DNA of 64,000 nucleotides from Lachnospiraceae bacterium (GCA_019421365.1 JAHZFJ010000007.1:17359-81358), one strand, 5' to 3'; positions 26,350-35,122 are shown, counted from the first letter of the stretch. Made by a program: numbers and translations. The notes: a model not told the origin generated them from the sequence alone.

Positions 26350-27762
26350 ATGTCAGAACAAGTCAAGAGACCGGTTAAGATTACCGAGACTATATTACGT
26401 GATGCACATCAATCATTGATAGCTACAAGAATGACAACAGAGCAGATGCTTCCCATTATCGATAAGATGGATAAAGTCGGTTACCACTCTGTTGAGTGTT
26501 GGGGCGGAGCTACATTCGATGCTTCCCTGCGCTTCTTAAAAGAAGATCCATGGGAAAGACTTAGAAAGTTAAGAGCAGGATTTAAGAATACAAAATTACA
26601 GATGTTATTCAGAGGTCAGAATATCTTAGGATACCGTCACTATGCAGACGATGTTGTTGAATATTTCGTTCAAAAATCAATTGCAAACGGCATTGACATT
26701 ATCCGAATCTTTGATTGTTTGAATGATATACGTAATCTTGAAACAGCAGTTAAAGCAGCTAATAAAGAAAAAGGTCATGCACAAGTTGCTCTTGCTTACA
26801 CACTTGGTGATGCATATACCTTAGATTATTGGACAGACATGGCTAAGAAAATTGAAGAAATGGGGGCGAATTCTCTATGTATCAAAGATATGGCTGGTCT
26901 ATTAGTTCCATATAAAGCTACGGAATTGGTAGAGACATTAAAAGCGGCAACATCACTTCCTATCGAACTTCATACACACTATACATCAGGTGTAGCAGGA
27001 ATGACCTATATGAAAGCTGTTGAAGCGGGTTGTGATATCATTGATACTGCAATATCTCCGTTTGCAATGGGTACTAGCCAACCTGCAACTGAAGTGATGG
27101 TAGAAACATTCAGAGGAACAGAATATGACCCAGGATTTGATCAAGTTCTATTAGCTGAAATCGCTGATTACTTCAGACCAATAAGGGATGAAGCATTAGA
27201 AAGCAAACTATTAAATCCAAAAGTTATGGGTGTTGATATCAAGACACTATTATACCAAGTTCCAGGTGGAATGTTATCTAACTTAGTATCACAATTAAAA
27301 GATGCGCATCAAGAGGATAAATATTATGATGTTTTACAAGAAATTCCTCGTGTGCGTAAAGACTTTGGTGAACCACCTCTAGTAACTCCTTCGAGCCAAA
27401 TTGTTGGTAGTCAAGCTGTTCTTAACGTACTAGCTGGAGAACGTTATAAGATGATAACAAAAGAAACGAAAGCACTTCTTCGTGGAGAATATGGTCAAAC
27501 AGTTAAACCATTTGATCCTGAAGTTCAAAAGAAAGCTATTGGAGACGAAGAACCAATTACTTGTCGTCCAGCTGACTTGCTAAAACCAGAGCTTAACACA
27601 ATTGAAGCTGAGATGGCTCAGTGGAAAGAACAAGATGAAGATGTGTTAACATATGCATTGTTCCCACAAGTAGCTACTGATTTCTTCAAATACCGTCAAG
27701 CTCAAAGGACTAAAGTAGATTTAAATGTTGCGGATACTGCTAGCAAAGCGTATCCTGTTTAG
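26350..27762 (+). CDS. Oxaloacetate decarboxylase alpha / pyruvate carboxylase B-type carboxyltransferase (5S-like)
   Basis: The 470-residue protein begins with the DRE-TIM carboxyltransferase barrel: ITETILRDAHQSLIATRM with the metal-binding Asp, ECWGGATFDASLRF, the KDMAGLL lysine and the HTHYTSG histidine pair. The PYC_OADA domain follows (about 300-450). It lacks the C-terminal biotinyl domain of classical OadA, so it must use the separate carrier encoded two genes upstream. The expected reaction is carboxylate transfer between oxaloacetate/pyruvate and biotin. It is last in the operon and closed by a terminator. Confidence 0.92.
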   Translation: MSEQVKRPVKITETILRDAHQSLIATRMTTEQMLPIIDKMDKVGYHSVECWGGATFDASLRFLKEDPWERLRKLRAGFKNTKLQMLFRGQNILGYRHYADDVVEYFVQKSIANGIDIIRIFDCLNDIRNLETAVKAANKEKGHAQVALAYTLGDAYTLDYWTDMAKKIEEMGANSLCIKDMAGLLVPYKATELVETLKAATSLPIELHTHYTSGVAGMTYMKAVEAGCDIIDTAISPFAMGTSQPATEVMVETFRGTEYDPGFDQVLLAEIADYFRPIRDEALESKLLNPKVMGVDIKTLLYQVPGGMLSNLVSQLKDAHQEDKYYDVLQEIPRVRKDFGEPPLVTPSSQIVGSQAVLNVLAGERYKMITKETKALLRGEYGQTVKPFDPEVQKKAIGDEEPITCRPADLLKPELNTIEAEMAQWKEQDEDVLTYALFPQVATDFFKYRQAQRTKVDLNVADTASKAYPV

Positions 27763-27814
27763 TAAGAAAAAGAGAATTGAAATTAAAAAATAGAAAAGTA
27801 CACTTCCTATAATG

Positions 27815-27857
27815 AAAACTCCGTACCTTACTCAAATGAATAATGTACGGAGTTTTT
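27815..27857. terminator. Terminator of the decarboxylase operon
   Basis: AAAACTCCGTAC (27815-27826) pairs with GTACGGAGTTTT (27845-27856), followed by T. Confidence 0.88.
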
Positions 27858-27918
27858 AGTTTTATATGAAAATTTTCCGGAAACTATATTCCTAATTATA
27901 TATTTAGATTCTACATTC

Positions 27919-28347
27919 CTACAAGTATTCCTTTAAACTTTCTACATTCTTCTCTTCGAATTTAAGTAAATCTTTCATTAGGTCAATAATCTTCTTATCT
28001 GCATTCGTATATTCCTTGATTTTTCTAGTAGCTTCAATAATACCCATTGTACTGCCTGTAATTAACATTTCAGAAATATGAGAAGCAGATTTATCCGTAA
28101 GTGTTTGCATGTTAATCATTATATATGCTTTGAATTTGTCCATCTGGCTAATTCCCTTTTCGTCACATCCTAGATCCGTAAGCATATTACGTGCATTTTG
28201 GTTGATTTGTCGATATTCTTTTAATTGCGATTCCAATTGCTTTTTAAAAGAGTCGTTATCAACAATATCAAGTAATTGTCCAATAGTCTGTATTCCCATT
28301 TGAGAATTTTGAAATATATAGTTTAAAAGTTCCGTGTTTGTATCCAT
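27919..28347 (-). CDS. Unassigned 142-residue helical protein
   Basis: The predicted protein is almost entirely helical (LLNYIFQNSQMGIQTIGQLL, KIIDLMKDLLKFEEKNVESL) and looks like a four-helix bundle of the ferritin-like or DUF2383 type, without a clear metal-binding ExxH set. I do not recognise it with certainty. The ATG has AAAGGAAGG in front. It is divergent from the ylxM-ffh operon and shares the 211-base intergenic region with it. Confidence 0.75.
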   Translation of the reverse strand: MDTNTELLNYIFQNSQMGIQTIGQLLDIVDNDSFKKQLESQLKEYRQINQNARNMLTDLGCDEKGISQMDKFKAYIMINMQTLTDKSASHISEMLITGSTMGIIEATRKIKEYTNADKKIIDLMKDLLKFEEKNVESLKEYL

Positions 28348-28488
28348 TTAATAACCTTCCTTTAACAATGTAGTACTTTTATTATGTGTATATATTTAGT
28401 ACCTATGCAAATGTTAATGATTATTGGCAGGGACATGCTAAAGTTTATCGTAAATAGTTATAACAACTAAAAAAAGTTTAAAATACTG

Positions 28489-28520
28489 TTGACAGATAGT
28501 TTGTAATTATGTATACTATC
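28489..28520 (+). promoter_or_regulatory. sigma-A promoter of ylxM-ffh with possible operator
   Basis: TTGACA (28489-28494), 17 nt, TATACT (28512-28517). GATAGT (28495-28500) and ACTATC (28515-28520) form an inverted repeat that spans the spacer and -10 box. Confidence 0.7.
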
Positions 28521-28522
28521 AA

Positions 28523-28545
28523 CTGTAAAGAAAATTACTTTACAG
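28523..28545 (+). promoter_or_regulatory. Palindrome in the ylxM leader
   Basis: CTGTAAAG (28523-28530) and CTTTACAG (28538-28545) are perfect inverted repeats around seven bases, just before the GGGCGG ribosome binding site. In RNA this is a small hairpin at the 5' end. The right arm with its flank, TTACTTTACA, is the same 10-mer found in the palindrome at 12056-12098. Confidence 0.5.
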
Positions 28546-28558
28546 GGCGGTGCTTTAT

Positions 28559-29056
28559 ATGAGTGATAAAATTGAAAAAAAAGATAATAATAATATAAAG
28601 CAAATTGATAAGCTAGTTGAGCTATCCTTGCTCTATGATTTCTACGGAGAACTCCTTAAGGAAAATCAAAAATGTATCTATGAAGATTACATTTTGAATG
28701 ATTTATCATTAAGTGAGATAGCCGAACAACAAGGAATAAGTAGACAGGGTGTACACGATATTGTAAAGCGATGTAGTAATCAACTAATTAATTATGAAGA
28801 GAAGCTTCATTTGATTGAAAAGTTTGAACAAACAAAGCAAAAAGTAAGTAAGATAAAGAAATTATCTGAACAGATAATAAAGTTAAACAAGTTTAACTTG
28901 CCAAATAGGTTTGACTTGGCAGACAAGTCAAACTTGGTAAATGAGTGTAACTTATCAAACGAGAATAAGTTGTCGAAAGAGTACAACATACCAAACGAGC
29001 TTAACTTACTTACAGAGATTGAATTACTATCCGATAGCATATTAGAAGATTTATAG
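28559..29056 (+). CDS. ylxM: YlxM (UPF0122) SRP-associated protein with repeat tail
   Basis: The 165-residue protein has the sigma-70 region 4-like YlxM domain (about 10-105): LLYDFYGELLKENQKCIYED, then LSLSEIAEQQGISRQGVHDI. YlxM proteins bind the SRP GTPase complex, and the gene lies directly before ffh. Normal YlxM is near 110 residues; here residues about 111-152 are a hexapeptide repeat tail (KFNLPN RFDLAD KSNLVN and so on). ATG 28559 is chosen over GTG 28550, which overlaps the ribosome binding site AGGGCGG. Confidence 0.88.
   Translation: MSDKIEKKDNNNIKQIDKLVELSLLYDFYGELLKENQKCIYEDYILNDLSLSEIAEQQGISRQGVHDIVKRCSNQLINYEEKLHLIEKFEQTKQKVSKIKKLSEQIIKLNKFNLPNRFDLADKSNLVNECNLSNENKLSKEYNIPNELNLLTEIELLSDSILEDL
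28889..29014 (+). repeat. Seven degenerate 18-bp repeats coding a hexapeptide tail
   Basis: From codon AAG at 28889, units of 18 bases code KFNLPN, RFDLAD, KSNLVN, ECNLSN, ENKLSK, EYNIPN and ELNLLT. The pattern is x-x-N-L-x-N, with Leu or Ile at position 4 throughout. The DNA still shows the common core aacttgnnnaa. It appears to be an internal expansion at the end of ylxM. Confidence 0.75.
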
Positions 29057-29108
29057 AACATAGATTGATATGAAACATATAACGCAAATAAGATTGGAGG
29101 GTTAAAGC

Positions 29109-30452
29109 ATGGCATTTGACAGCTTATCCGAAAAACTACAGAATGTATTTAAGAATTTGCGTGGTAAAGGGCGCTTAACTGAGGCGGACGTAAAGGTTGC
29201 TTTGAAAGAAGTTAAGATGGCATTACTAGAAGCAGATGTTAACTTTAAGGTTGTTAAGAACTTTATCAAGTCTGTCCAGGAAAGAGCAGTTGGACAAGAC
29301 GTAATGAGTAGTTTGACACCTGGTCAGATGGTAATTAAGATTGTTAACGAAGAGATGGTTAAGTTAATGGGTGATGAAACCACAGAATTAGCTCTAAAAC
29401 CTGCTTCGGAATTAACAGTAATTATGATGTGCGGTTTGCAAGGTGCTGGTAAAACAACTACTACAGCAAAGATTGCAGGAAAACTGAAACAAAAAGGTAG
29501 AAAACCTTTACTTGTTGCATGTGACGTGTATCGTCCAGCAGCTATTAAACAATTACAGATTAATGGTGAAAAACAAGGTGTTGAAGTATTCTCTATGGGA
29601 GATGGTCATAAGCCAGTGAACATAGCGAAAGCGGCAATCGAACATGCACACAAGAATGGATTTAATGTTGTTATTTTAGATACAGCTGGTCGTCTTCACA
29701 TTGACGAAGACATGATGACTGAGCTAATTGAAATAAAAGAGAATGTAGATGTAACACAAACTGTTTTAGTAGTAGATGCTATGACAGGTCAAGATGCGGT
29801 TAACGTAGCAGAGACATTCAATGGCAAAATTGGTGTTGATGGCGTTATTATTACTAAGCTTGATGGTGATACAAGAGGTGGTGCTGCATTATCTATTCGT
29901 GCAGTAACAGGACGCCCAATTCTCTATGTTGGTATGGGAGAGAAATTGTCTGACTTAGAACAATTTTACCCAGACAGAATGGCTTCCCGTATCTTAGGTA
30001 TGGGAGATGTGCTTACATTAATAGAGAAAGCACAAGAAACCATTGATGAAGACAAGGCAAGAGAGATGGAAAAGAAGATGCGTAAAGCAGAATTCGATTT
30101 CAATGACTTCCTTGAACAGATTCAACAGGTTAAAAAGATGGGTGGTATTGGTGATTTACTTGGAATGCTTCCAGGTGCATCTGCTCAATTGAAAGATGTT
30201 GAGATTAATGATGATATCTTTGATGGAACAGTGGCAATCATTAATTCTATGACAAAGAAGGAACGTTCCAATCCAGAAATTCTTAATCCGTCTAGAAAGA
30301 AACGTATTGCAAAAGGAGCTGGTGTTGATATCAGCGAAGTAAATAAACTTGTTAAGCAATACGAACAAAGTAAGAAGATGATGAAGCAGATGTCAGGTAT
30401 GATGTCTGGCAAAGGTAAGCGAGGAAAATTCAAATTACCTTTCGGTCTATAA
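29109..30452 (+). CDS. ffh: Signal recognition particle protein Ffh (SRP54)
   Basis: The 447-residue protein has an NG GTPase domain with CGLQGAGKTTTTAKIAGKL near 108, DTAGRLHID, TKLDGDTRGGAALS, and the M domain at the end, rich in Met (KMMKQMSGMMSGKGKRGKF). It binds 4.5S/SRP RNA and signal sequences. A GGAGG lies upstream of the ATG. It is second in ylxM-ffh-rpsP-khpA-rimM-trmD, the usual Firmicutes order. Confidence 0.97.
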   Translation: MAFDSLSEKLQNVFKNLRGKGRLTEADVKVALKEVKMALLEADVNFKVVKNFIKSVQERAVGQDVMSSLTPGQMVIKIVNEEMVKLMGDETTELALKPASELTVIMMCGLQGAGKTTTTAKIAGKLKQKGRKPLLVACDVYRPAAIKQLQINGEKQGVEVFSMGDGHKPVNIAKAAIEHAHKNGFNVVILDTAGRLHIDEDMMTELIEIKENVDVTQTVLVVDAMTGQDAVNVAETFNGKIGVDGVIITKLDGDTRGGAALSIRAVTGRPILYVGMGEKLSDLEQFYPDRMASRILGMGDVLTLIEKAQETIDEDKAREMEKKMRKAEFDFNDFLEQIQQVKKMGGIGDLLGMLPGASAQLKDVEINDDIFDGTVAIINSMTKKERSNPEILNPSRKKRIAKGAGVDISEVNKLVKQYEQSKKMMKQMSGMMSGKGKRGKFKLPFGL

Positions 30453-30532
30453 AAGAGGACCAACAGGCATAGCGCCTGTAAATATAAATGACAGAAGTCA
30501 AATAAGGTTCAATAATAAAGGAGGAAAATAAC

Positions 30533-30778
30533 ATGGCAGTAAAAATCAGATTAAAGAGAATGGGACAAAAGAAAGCTCCTTTCTATAGAGTAGTTGTTTC
30601 AGATTCAAGATCTCCTAGAGATGGTAGATTCATCGAGGAAATCGGAACTTACGATCCAACTCAAGAGCCAAGCGCTTTCAACGTAAACGAAGAAGCAGCT
30701 CAAAAATGGTTATCAAATGGTGCACAACCAACTGAAACTGTTAACAGATTATTCAAAAAAGCTGGTATCGTTAAATAA
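30533..30778 (+). CDS. rpsP: 30S ribosomal protein S16
   Basis: The 81-residue protein has MAVKIRLKRMGQKKAPFYRV and VVSDSRSPRDGRFIEEIGTYDP, both family signatures. AAAGGAGG lies 8 nt before the ATG. Confidence 0.97.
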   Translation: MAVKIRLKRMGQKKAPFYRVVVSDSRSPRDGRFIEEIGTYDPTQEPSAFNVNEEAAQKWLSNGAQPTETVNRLFKKAGIVK

Positions 30779-30852
30779 TCAATTTATACGTAATGTATAA
30801 GCGATTATAGACACTAACTACATATTCAATGTAGCTAGCCAGAATACACATA

Positions 30853-30880
30853 AGCCACGAGAGGTTCCCTTTTCGTGGCT
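30853..30880 (+). terminator. Hairpin between rpsP and khpA
   Basis: AGCCACGA (30853-30860) pairs with TCGTGGCT (30873-30880). No T-run, so read-through into khpA is likely. Confidence 0.5.
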
Positions 30881-30912
30881 CTTGTGGTATACGCATAGTG
30901 GAGGTGAAGGTA

Positions 30913-31140
30913 GTGAAGGAACTTGTTGAGGTAATTGCTACATCATTAGTAGATCATCCAGAAGAGGTGGTTGTAACTGAACATGAAACCGACAAAGCAA
31001 TCGTTGTAGAATTAAAAGTAGCAGCGGATGATATGGGGAAAGTAATTGGCAAACAAGGCCGTATTGCAAAAGCAATCCGTACCGTTGTTAAGGCAGCCGC
31101 ATCGAAGGATGAGAAGAAAGTTATTGTAGAGATACAGTAA
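30913..31140 (+). CDS. khpA: KhpA, KH-domain RNA-binding protein
   Basis: The 75-residue KH protein has the GxxG loop in DDMGKVIGKQGRIAKAIRTV. KhpA pairs with KhpB (Jag) to bind many RNAs. GTG 30913 is chosen because GGAGGTG (30901-30907) gives normal spacing and the product begins VKELVEVIA, as in homologues; a GTG at 30898 in the same frame overlaps the ribosome binding site. It keeps the rpsP-khpA-rimM order. Confidence 0.93.
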   Translation: MKELVEVIATSLVDHPEEVVVTEHETDKAIVVELKVAADDMGKVIGKQGRIAKAIRTVVKAAASKDEKKVIVEIQ

Positions 31141-31231
31141 TAAATTCTTGTGTTCTTAGCTTTGAAAGCTGGGAAACTGGAAATTACGAGATACAATTAT
31201 AGATAGTTAACTACTAGTACTATGATACAGG

Positions 31232-31257
31232 GGGTGTCTTACGTGTAGGCACCCTTT
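31232..31257 (+). terminator. Weak hairpin before rimM
   Basis: GGGTG (31232-31236) pairs with CACCC (31250-31254), followed by TTT. It is short and may only attenuate. Confidence 0.35.
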
Positions 31258-31286
31258 AATTAGAATCCCATAGTAGGAGGAAACAG

Positions 31287-31796
31287 ATGGATAATTTAAT
31301 ACGTGTGGGTGTTATTAGCTCGACTCATGGTATCAGAGGAGAAGTTAAAGTATTTCCAACAACAGATGACCCAAATCGTTATAAGAATTTAAAGAAAGTT
31401 ATATTAGATACAGGAAAAGAACAAATTGAAATGGAAATCTCTGGTGTCCGCTTCTTTAAACAGATGGTAATTGTTAAGTTTAAAGGATATGACAACATTA
31501 ATGATATAGAGAAATACAAAGGTAAAGATCTTCTTGTAACAAGAGAGAATGCTGTTAAGCTTGAAGAAGGAGAATACTTTATCTACGATTTAATTGATTG
31601 TGCCGTAGTTACGGATAAAGGTGAAGACTTCGGAACGTTAGTGGAAGTTCTACAAACAGGTGCCAATGACGTATATGTTGTAAAGACCAATGATGGAAAA
31701 GAAGTTTTATTACCAAACATTGAATCTTGTATACTAGATGTTAATATAGAAGAGAAGAAAATTACTGCACATATAATGGAAGGCTTAGTTGATTAA
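31287..31796 (+). CDS. rimM: 16S rRNA maturation factor RimM
   Basis: The 169-residue protein has an N-terminal beta-barrel (LIRVGVISSTHGIRGEVKVF, PTTDDPNRYKNL) and a C-terminal PRC domain (EGEYFIYDLIDCAVV, NDVYVVKTNDGKEVLLPN). RimM assists 30S head assembly with S19. GGAGGAAAC precedes the ATG; trmD starts 16 bases after the stop. Confidence 0.95.
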   Translation: MDNLIRVGVISSTHGIRGEVKVFPTTDDPNRYKNLKKVILDTGKEQIEMEISGVRFFKQMVIVKFKGYDNINDIEKYKGKDLLVTRENAVKLEEGEYFIYDLIDCAVVTDKGEDFGTLVEVLQTGANDVYVVKTNDGKEVLLPNIESCILDVNIEEKKITAHIMEGLVD

Positions 31797-31811
31797 TAGG
31801 AGGAAATAGAG

Positions 31812-32567
31812 ATGAATTACCACGTGCTTACTCTATTCCCTGAGATGATTGAGCAAGGTTTGAATACAAGTATATTGGGACGTGCTAGGGAAAAGAATCT
31901 GATTACGTTACAAACAACGAATATTAGAGATTTCTCTACGAACAAGCACCTTAAGGTAGATGACTATCCTTATGGGGGCGGGGCTGGCATGGTTATGCAA
32001 GCAGAGCCTGTATATAAGGCATATGAACATGTAAAGGAACAAGTAGGTATTGAGAAACCACTTCGAGTAATTTATCTTACTCCACAAGGGAAAGTGTTTT
32101 CACAAGCGATGGCAGAAGAATTTGCAAAAGAAGAAAACCTTGCATTCTTATGTGGTCATTATGAAGGAATTGACGAACGCGTACTTGAGAAAATTGTAAC
32201 AGATCATGTTTCTATTGGTGACTACGTATTGACAGGGGGAGAACTTCCTTCTATGGTTATGATGGACGCGATATCAAGATTAGTACCTGGTGTACTTAAT
32301 AATGATGTATCAGCTGAGATTGAATCTTTCCATGATAATCTATTAGAGTATCCTCAGTATACTAGACCAGAAGAATTCATGGGCGAGAAAGTTCCAGAAG
32401 TTTTATTATCTGGCCATCATGGAAACATTGATAAATGGAGAAGAGAACAATCTGTTATCCGTACTGCACAGAGAAGACCTGACTTATTAAAAGGGGCGAA
32501 GCTAACGGATAAAGAGAAAAGGATTGCTCGCGAAGCATGCGCTGATGATGTGGAGATTGATTGGTAG
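31812..32567 (+). CDS. trmD: tRNA (guanine-37-N1) methyltransferase TrmD
   Basis: The 251-residue SPOUT methyltransferase has the trefoil-knot signatures YGGGAGMVMQAEP, LCGHYEGIDERV and SIGDYVLTGGELPSMVMMDA. It forms m1G37 in tRNAs reading CCN, CUN and CGG codons. It closes the SRP/ribosome operon; a terminator follows after about 60 bases. Confidence 0.97.
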   Translation: MNYHVLTLFPEMIEQGLNTSILGRAREKNLITLQTTNIRDFSTNKHLKVDDYPYGGGAGMVMQAEPVYKAYEHVKEQVGIEKPLRVIYLTPQGKVFSQAMAEEFAKEENLAFLCGHYEGIDERVLEKIVTDHVSIGDYVLTGGELPSMVMMDAISRLVPGVLNNDVSAEIESFHDNLLEYPQYTRPEEFMGEKVPEVLLSGHHGNIDKWRREQSVIRTAQRRPDLLKGAKLTDKEKRIAREACADDVEIDW

Positions 32568-32625
32568 TATAATAGTTATGGTTAGTCAGTAGAGATACTC
32601 CAAAAACATTAGTAGCGGGTTATGT

Positions 32626-32662
32626 AAAAGCATGGATAAGAGGTATATATCCATGCTTTTTA
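32626..32662 (+). terminator. Terminator of the ffh-trmD operon
   Basis: AAAAGCATGGATA (32626-32638) pairs with TATCCATGCTTTT (32648-32660), followed by TAT. Confidence 0.88.
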
Positions 32663-32743
32663 TTTGATACAGATGCTTTGCTGTATACATAAATTACCTG
32701 CATCAACAGAAGTATCTTATTTGCAGAACGATTGGAGAAAATT

Positions 32744-33196
32744 ATGATATCAAAAATACATTATAAGAGTCCGGTAGGTTTGTTATGCATCGAAGAAGAA
32801 GATGATGTTATCATATCGTTATATCTTGATGTGAAACCAGATACTTCGGCTGATAAAGAGACAACGGTTTTAAAGAATGCAGTAAGGCAGTTAGAGCAAT
32901 ATTTTAAAGGTGAAAGACAGGAATTTGATTTGCCCATTAAATTGAAAGGAACAGACTTCCAATTGAAAGTATGGACAGCCCTTCGGAATATCCCATACGG
33001 AGAAACCTGTAGTTATGGAGAGTTAGCAAAGAAAATAGGGAATTCTAAGGCATCAAGAGCTGTAGGTGGAGCGAATAATAAAAACCCTATTTTGATCATT
33101 GTGCCTTGCCATCGTGTGATTGGTGCAGATGGTAGTATGGTGGGATTTGGTGCAGGAATAGGTGTGAAGGAATATCTATTGAATCTGGAAAGATAA
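32744..33196 (+). CDS. ogt: Methylated-DNA-[protein]-cysteine S-methyltransferase
   Basis: The 150-residue protein contains the suicide active site IIVPCHRVIGADG with the acceptor Cys near residue 122, plus the helix-turn-helix part IPYGETCSYGELAKKIGNSK. It repairs O6-methylguanine by direct transfer. ATG 32744 follows TTGGAG; an in-frame TTG at 32732 overlaps that ribosome binding site. The following regulator gene starts 26 bases later. Confidence 0.93.
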   Translation: MISKIHYKSPVGLLCIEEEDDVIISLYLDVKPDTSADKETTVLKNAVRQLEQYFKGERQEFDLPIKLKGTDFQLKVWTALRNIPYGETCSYGELAKKIGNSKASRAVGGANNKNPILIIVPCHRVIGADGSMVGFGAGIGVKEYLLNLER

Positions 33197-33222
33197 AGAG
33201 AGTAAGTAAAAGAGGTAAGCAT

Positions 33223-33990
33223 ATGCAGGATAATCATGAAGTAATGTGGAAGTCGAGCCTAGAAGAATTAGTGGAAGGATATAAGAAAAATAAAACAGGG
33301 TATTCTTGTATCTTCTGTGGGGAATGCTTTGTTAAGGGAAAGATCTATCAAATCGATGAAGAGCTATATGATTCATATGGAGCAATTAGAAATCATATAG
33401 CTAACAATCATGGAGAAACAGTTGACTATTTATTATCGCTTAATACTAATATTACCGGGATTTCAGAAGTGCAACAGCAGATTCTTAAATTAATGTCTGC
33501 AGGGAAAGATGATAAAGCAATTGCTAAGGAAGTGGGGATTGCTTGTTCAACAGTGCGTAATCATCGGTTTAAGTTGCGAGAGAAGGAGAAACAGGCTAGA
33601 TTATACTTAGCTCTTATGAAGTCCTTAGAGGAAAAGACAAGTCGTGCTATAAACCAGACGGATACAGGTATTATTGAAGAAATTCATACTTCAGCAACGA
33701 TGGTTGATGATAGATTTAATATAACAGACCAAGACCGAGAGAAGACAATTAAAACATATATGGATGAGCATGGCGGGGTAAAGCAATTTCCAGTGAAAGA
33801 GAAGAAGAAAATCATTATTCTTGGTGAAATAACGAAAAACTTTGTTCGAAATCGAGAGTATACGGAAGATGAAGTGAACAAGGTATTAAAGAGATTGTAT
33901 GGAGATTATCCTACATTAAGAAGAGCTTTAATAGAATATGGATTTTTCGATCGGTCTAACGATTGTAAAGTATACCGTGTGAAAGAGTGA
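33223..33990 (+). CDS. DUF2087-type transcriptional regulator with zinc-finger N-terminus
   Basis: The 255-residue protein has three parts: an N-terminal region with a C2H2-like pattern (SCIFCGECF ... HIANNHG, about 27-64), a LuxR/NarL-type HTH (about 80-116, ILKLMSAGKDDKAIAKEVGI then ACSTVRNHRFKLREKEKQAR), and a C-terminal DUF2087 domain (about 165-255, FPVKEKKKIIILGEITKNF, RRALIEYGFFDR). It is probably a DNA-binding regulator. The neighbouring DNA repair gene ogt may be cotranscribed, but the target genes are unknown. Confidence 0.85.
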   Translation: MQDNHEVMWKSSLEELVEGYKKNKTGYSCIFCGECFVKGKIYQIDEELYDSYGAIRNHIANNHGETVDYLLSLNTNITGISEVQQQILKLMSAGKDDKAIAKEVGIACSTVRNHRFKLREKEKQARLYLALMKSLEEKTSRAINQTDTGIIEEIHTSATMVDDRFNITDQDREKTIKTYMDEHGGVKQFPVKEKKKIIILGEITKNFVRNREYTEDEVNKVLKRLYGDYPTLRRALIEYGFFDRSNDCKVYRVKE

Positions 33991-34220
33991 TTATTAGATT
34001 TTGTTTATAGAGAATAATTACTTTATATGGGAAGACAATAATACTGGCGGTAATTACATGTTCATGTTTTAGATAATTTTAATGTATTTTCACTTGCATA
34101 TTTGTAAAGAATCATTTACCATTATGGTTATGAGTATTTTTATACGTTTATATCTTGCTAGTTTCAAGATAGAATAGGTATAGCAAGTGTATGAAAAGAA
34201 GGAAAATAGGATGGTGTAGA

Positions 34221-35084
34221 ATGAAAAAAATAGCAGTCGTAACAGACAGTAACAGTGGTATAACGCAGGTAGAGAGTAAAAAACTTGGAGTATCTGTGTT
34301 ACCAATGCCTTTTTATATAGATGAAGTATTATATTTTGAAGATATCACATTATCTCAAGAAGAATTCTACTCTAAATTAGAAGAAGGTGCAGATATATCA
34401 ACATCACAACCGGCACCAGGAGATGTAATGGATTTATGGAATTCTTTATTAAAAGATTATGATGAAATTGTTCATATACCAATGTCAAGTGGGTTAAGTA
34501 GTTCTTGTGAGACTGCAATTATGCTATCTGCAGATTATGACGGAAAAGTTCAGGTTGTTAATAATCAAAGAATCTCCGTTACACAAAGACAGTCGGTTCT
34601 TGATGCAATTGAGCTTGCAAATGCAGGAAAATCTGCTTTAGAGATTAAAGAATATCTAGAATCAGTTAAGCTAGAATCTAGTATCTATATTACGTTAGAC
34701 ACACTTAAATATTTAAAAAAAGGTGGTAGAATCACACCAGCGGCAGCGGCAATTGGTACTGTGTTGAATCTAAAGCCAGTATTACAAATTCAAGGTGAGA
34801 AATTAGATGCATTTTCAAAATGTCGTGGAAAGAAACAAGCCAAAAAAGTTATGATTGAGGCAATGCGAAAAGATATGCAGGAACGTTTTGGTTGCACAGA
34901 AGATAATCATGCAATTCATCTTCAAGCAGCTTATGCAGGTAATGAAGAAGAAGCAGCATTATGGAAAGAAGAATTACAAAACGAATTTCCAGGTTATGAA
35001 ATTCATATGGATCCATTAGCATTAAGTATCGCATGTCATATTGGATACGGTGCATTAGCAATTGCTTGTACAAAAAAAATGTAA
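34221..35084 (+). CDS. DegV family fatty-acid-binding protein (FakB-like)
   Basis: The 287-residue protein has KKIAVVTDSNSGITQVES at the start, STSQPAPGD, the conserved loop IPMSSGLSSSCETAIML and the C-terminal HIGYGALAIACTKK; these are DegV/EDD-fold landmarks. DegV proteins hold a fatty acid for phosphorylation by FakA, whose gene is at 12714. ATG 34221 follows AGGATGGTG; an upstream in-frame ATG (34191) has no ribosome binding site. It stands alone and is closed by a strong terminator. Confidence 0.9.
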   Translation: MKKIAVVTDSNSGITQVESKKLGVSVLPMPFYIDEVLYFEDITLSQEEFYSKLEEGADISTSQPAPGDVMDLWNSLLKDYDEIVHIPMSSGLSSSCETAIMLSADYDGKVQVVNNQRISVTQRQSVLDAIELANAGKSALEIKEYLESVKLESSIYITLDTLKYLKKGGRITPAAAAIGTVLNLKPVLQIQGEKLDAFSKCRGKKQAKKVMIEAMRKDMQERFGCTEDNHAIHLQAAYAGNEEEAALWKEELQNEFPGYEIHMDPLALSIACHIGYGALAIACTKKM

Positions 35085-35122
35085 TTAAAATAGAAAATAA
35101 TCATATCTATAAAATACTAATT

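Noticed and set aside
28889..29014. CRISPR-like spaced repeats
   Set aside because: The 18-bp units are contiguous, degenerate and in frame inside ylxM; there are no spacers or cas genes. The same holds for the 27-bp units at 3123-3230.
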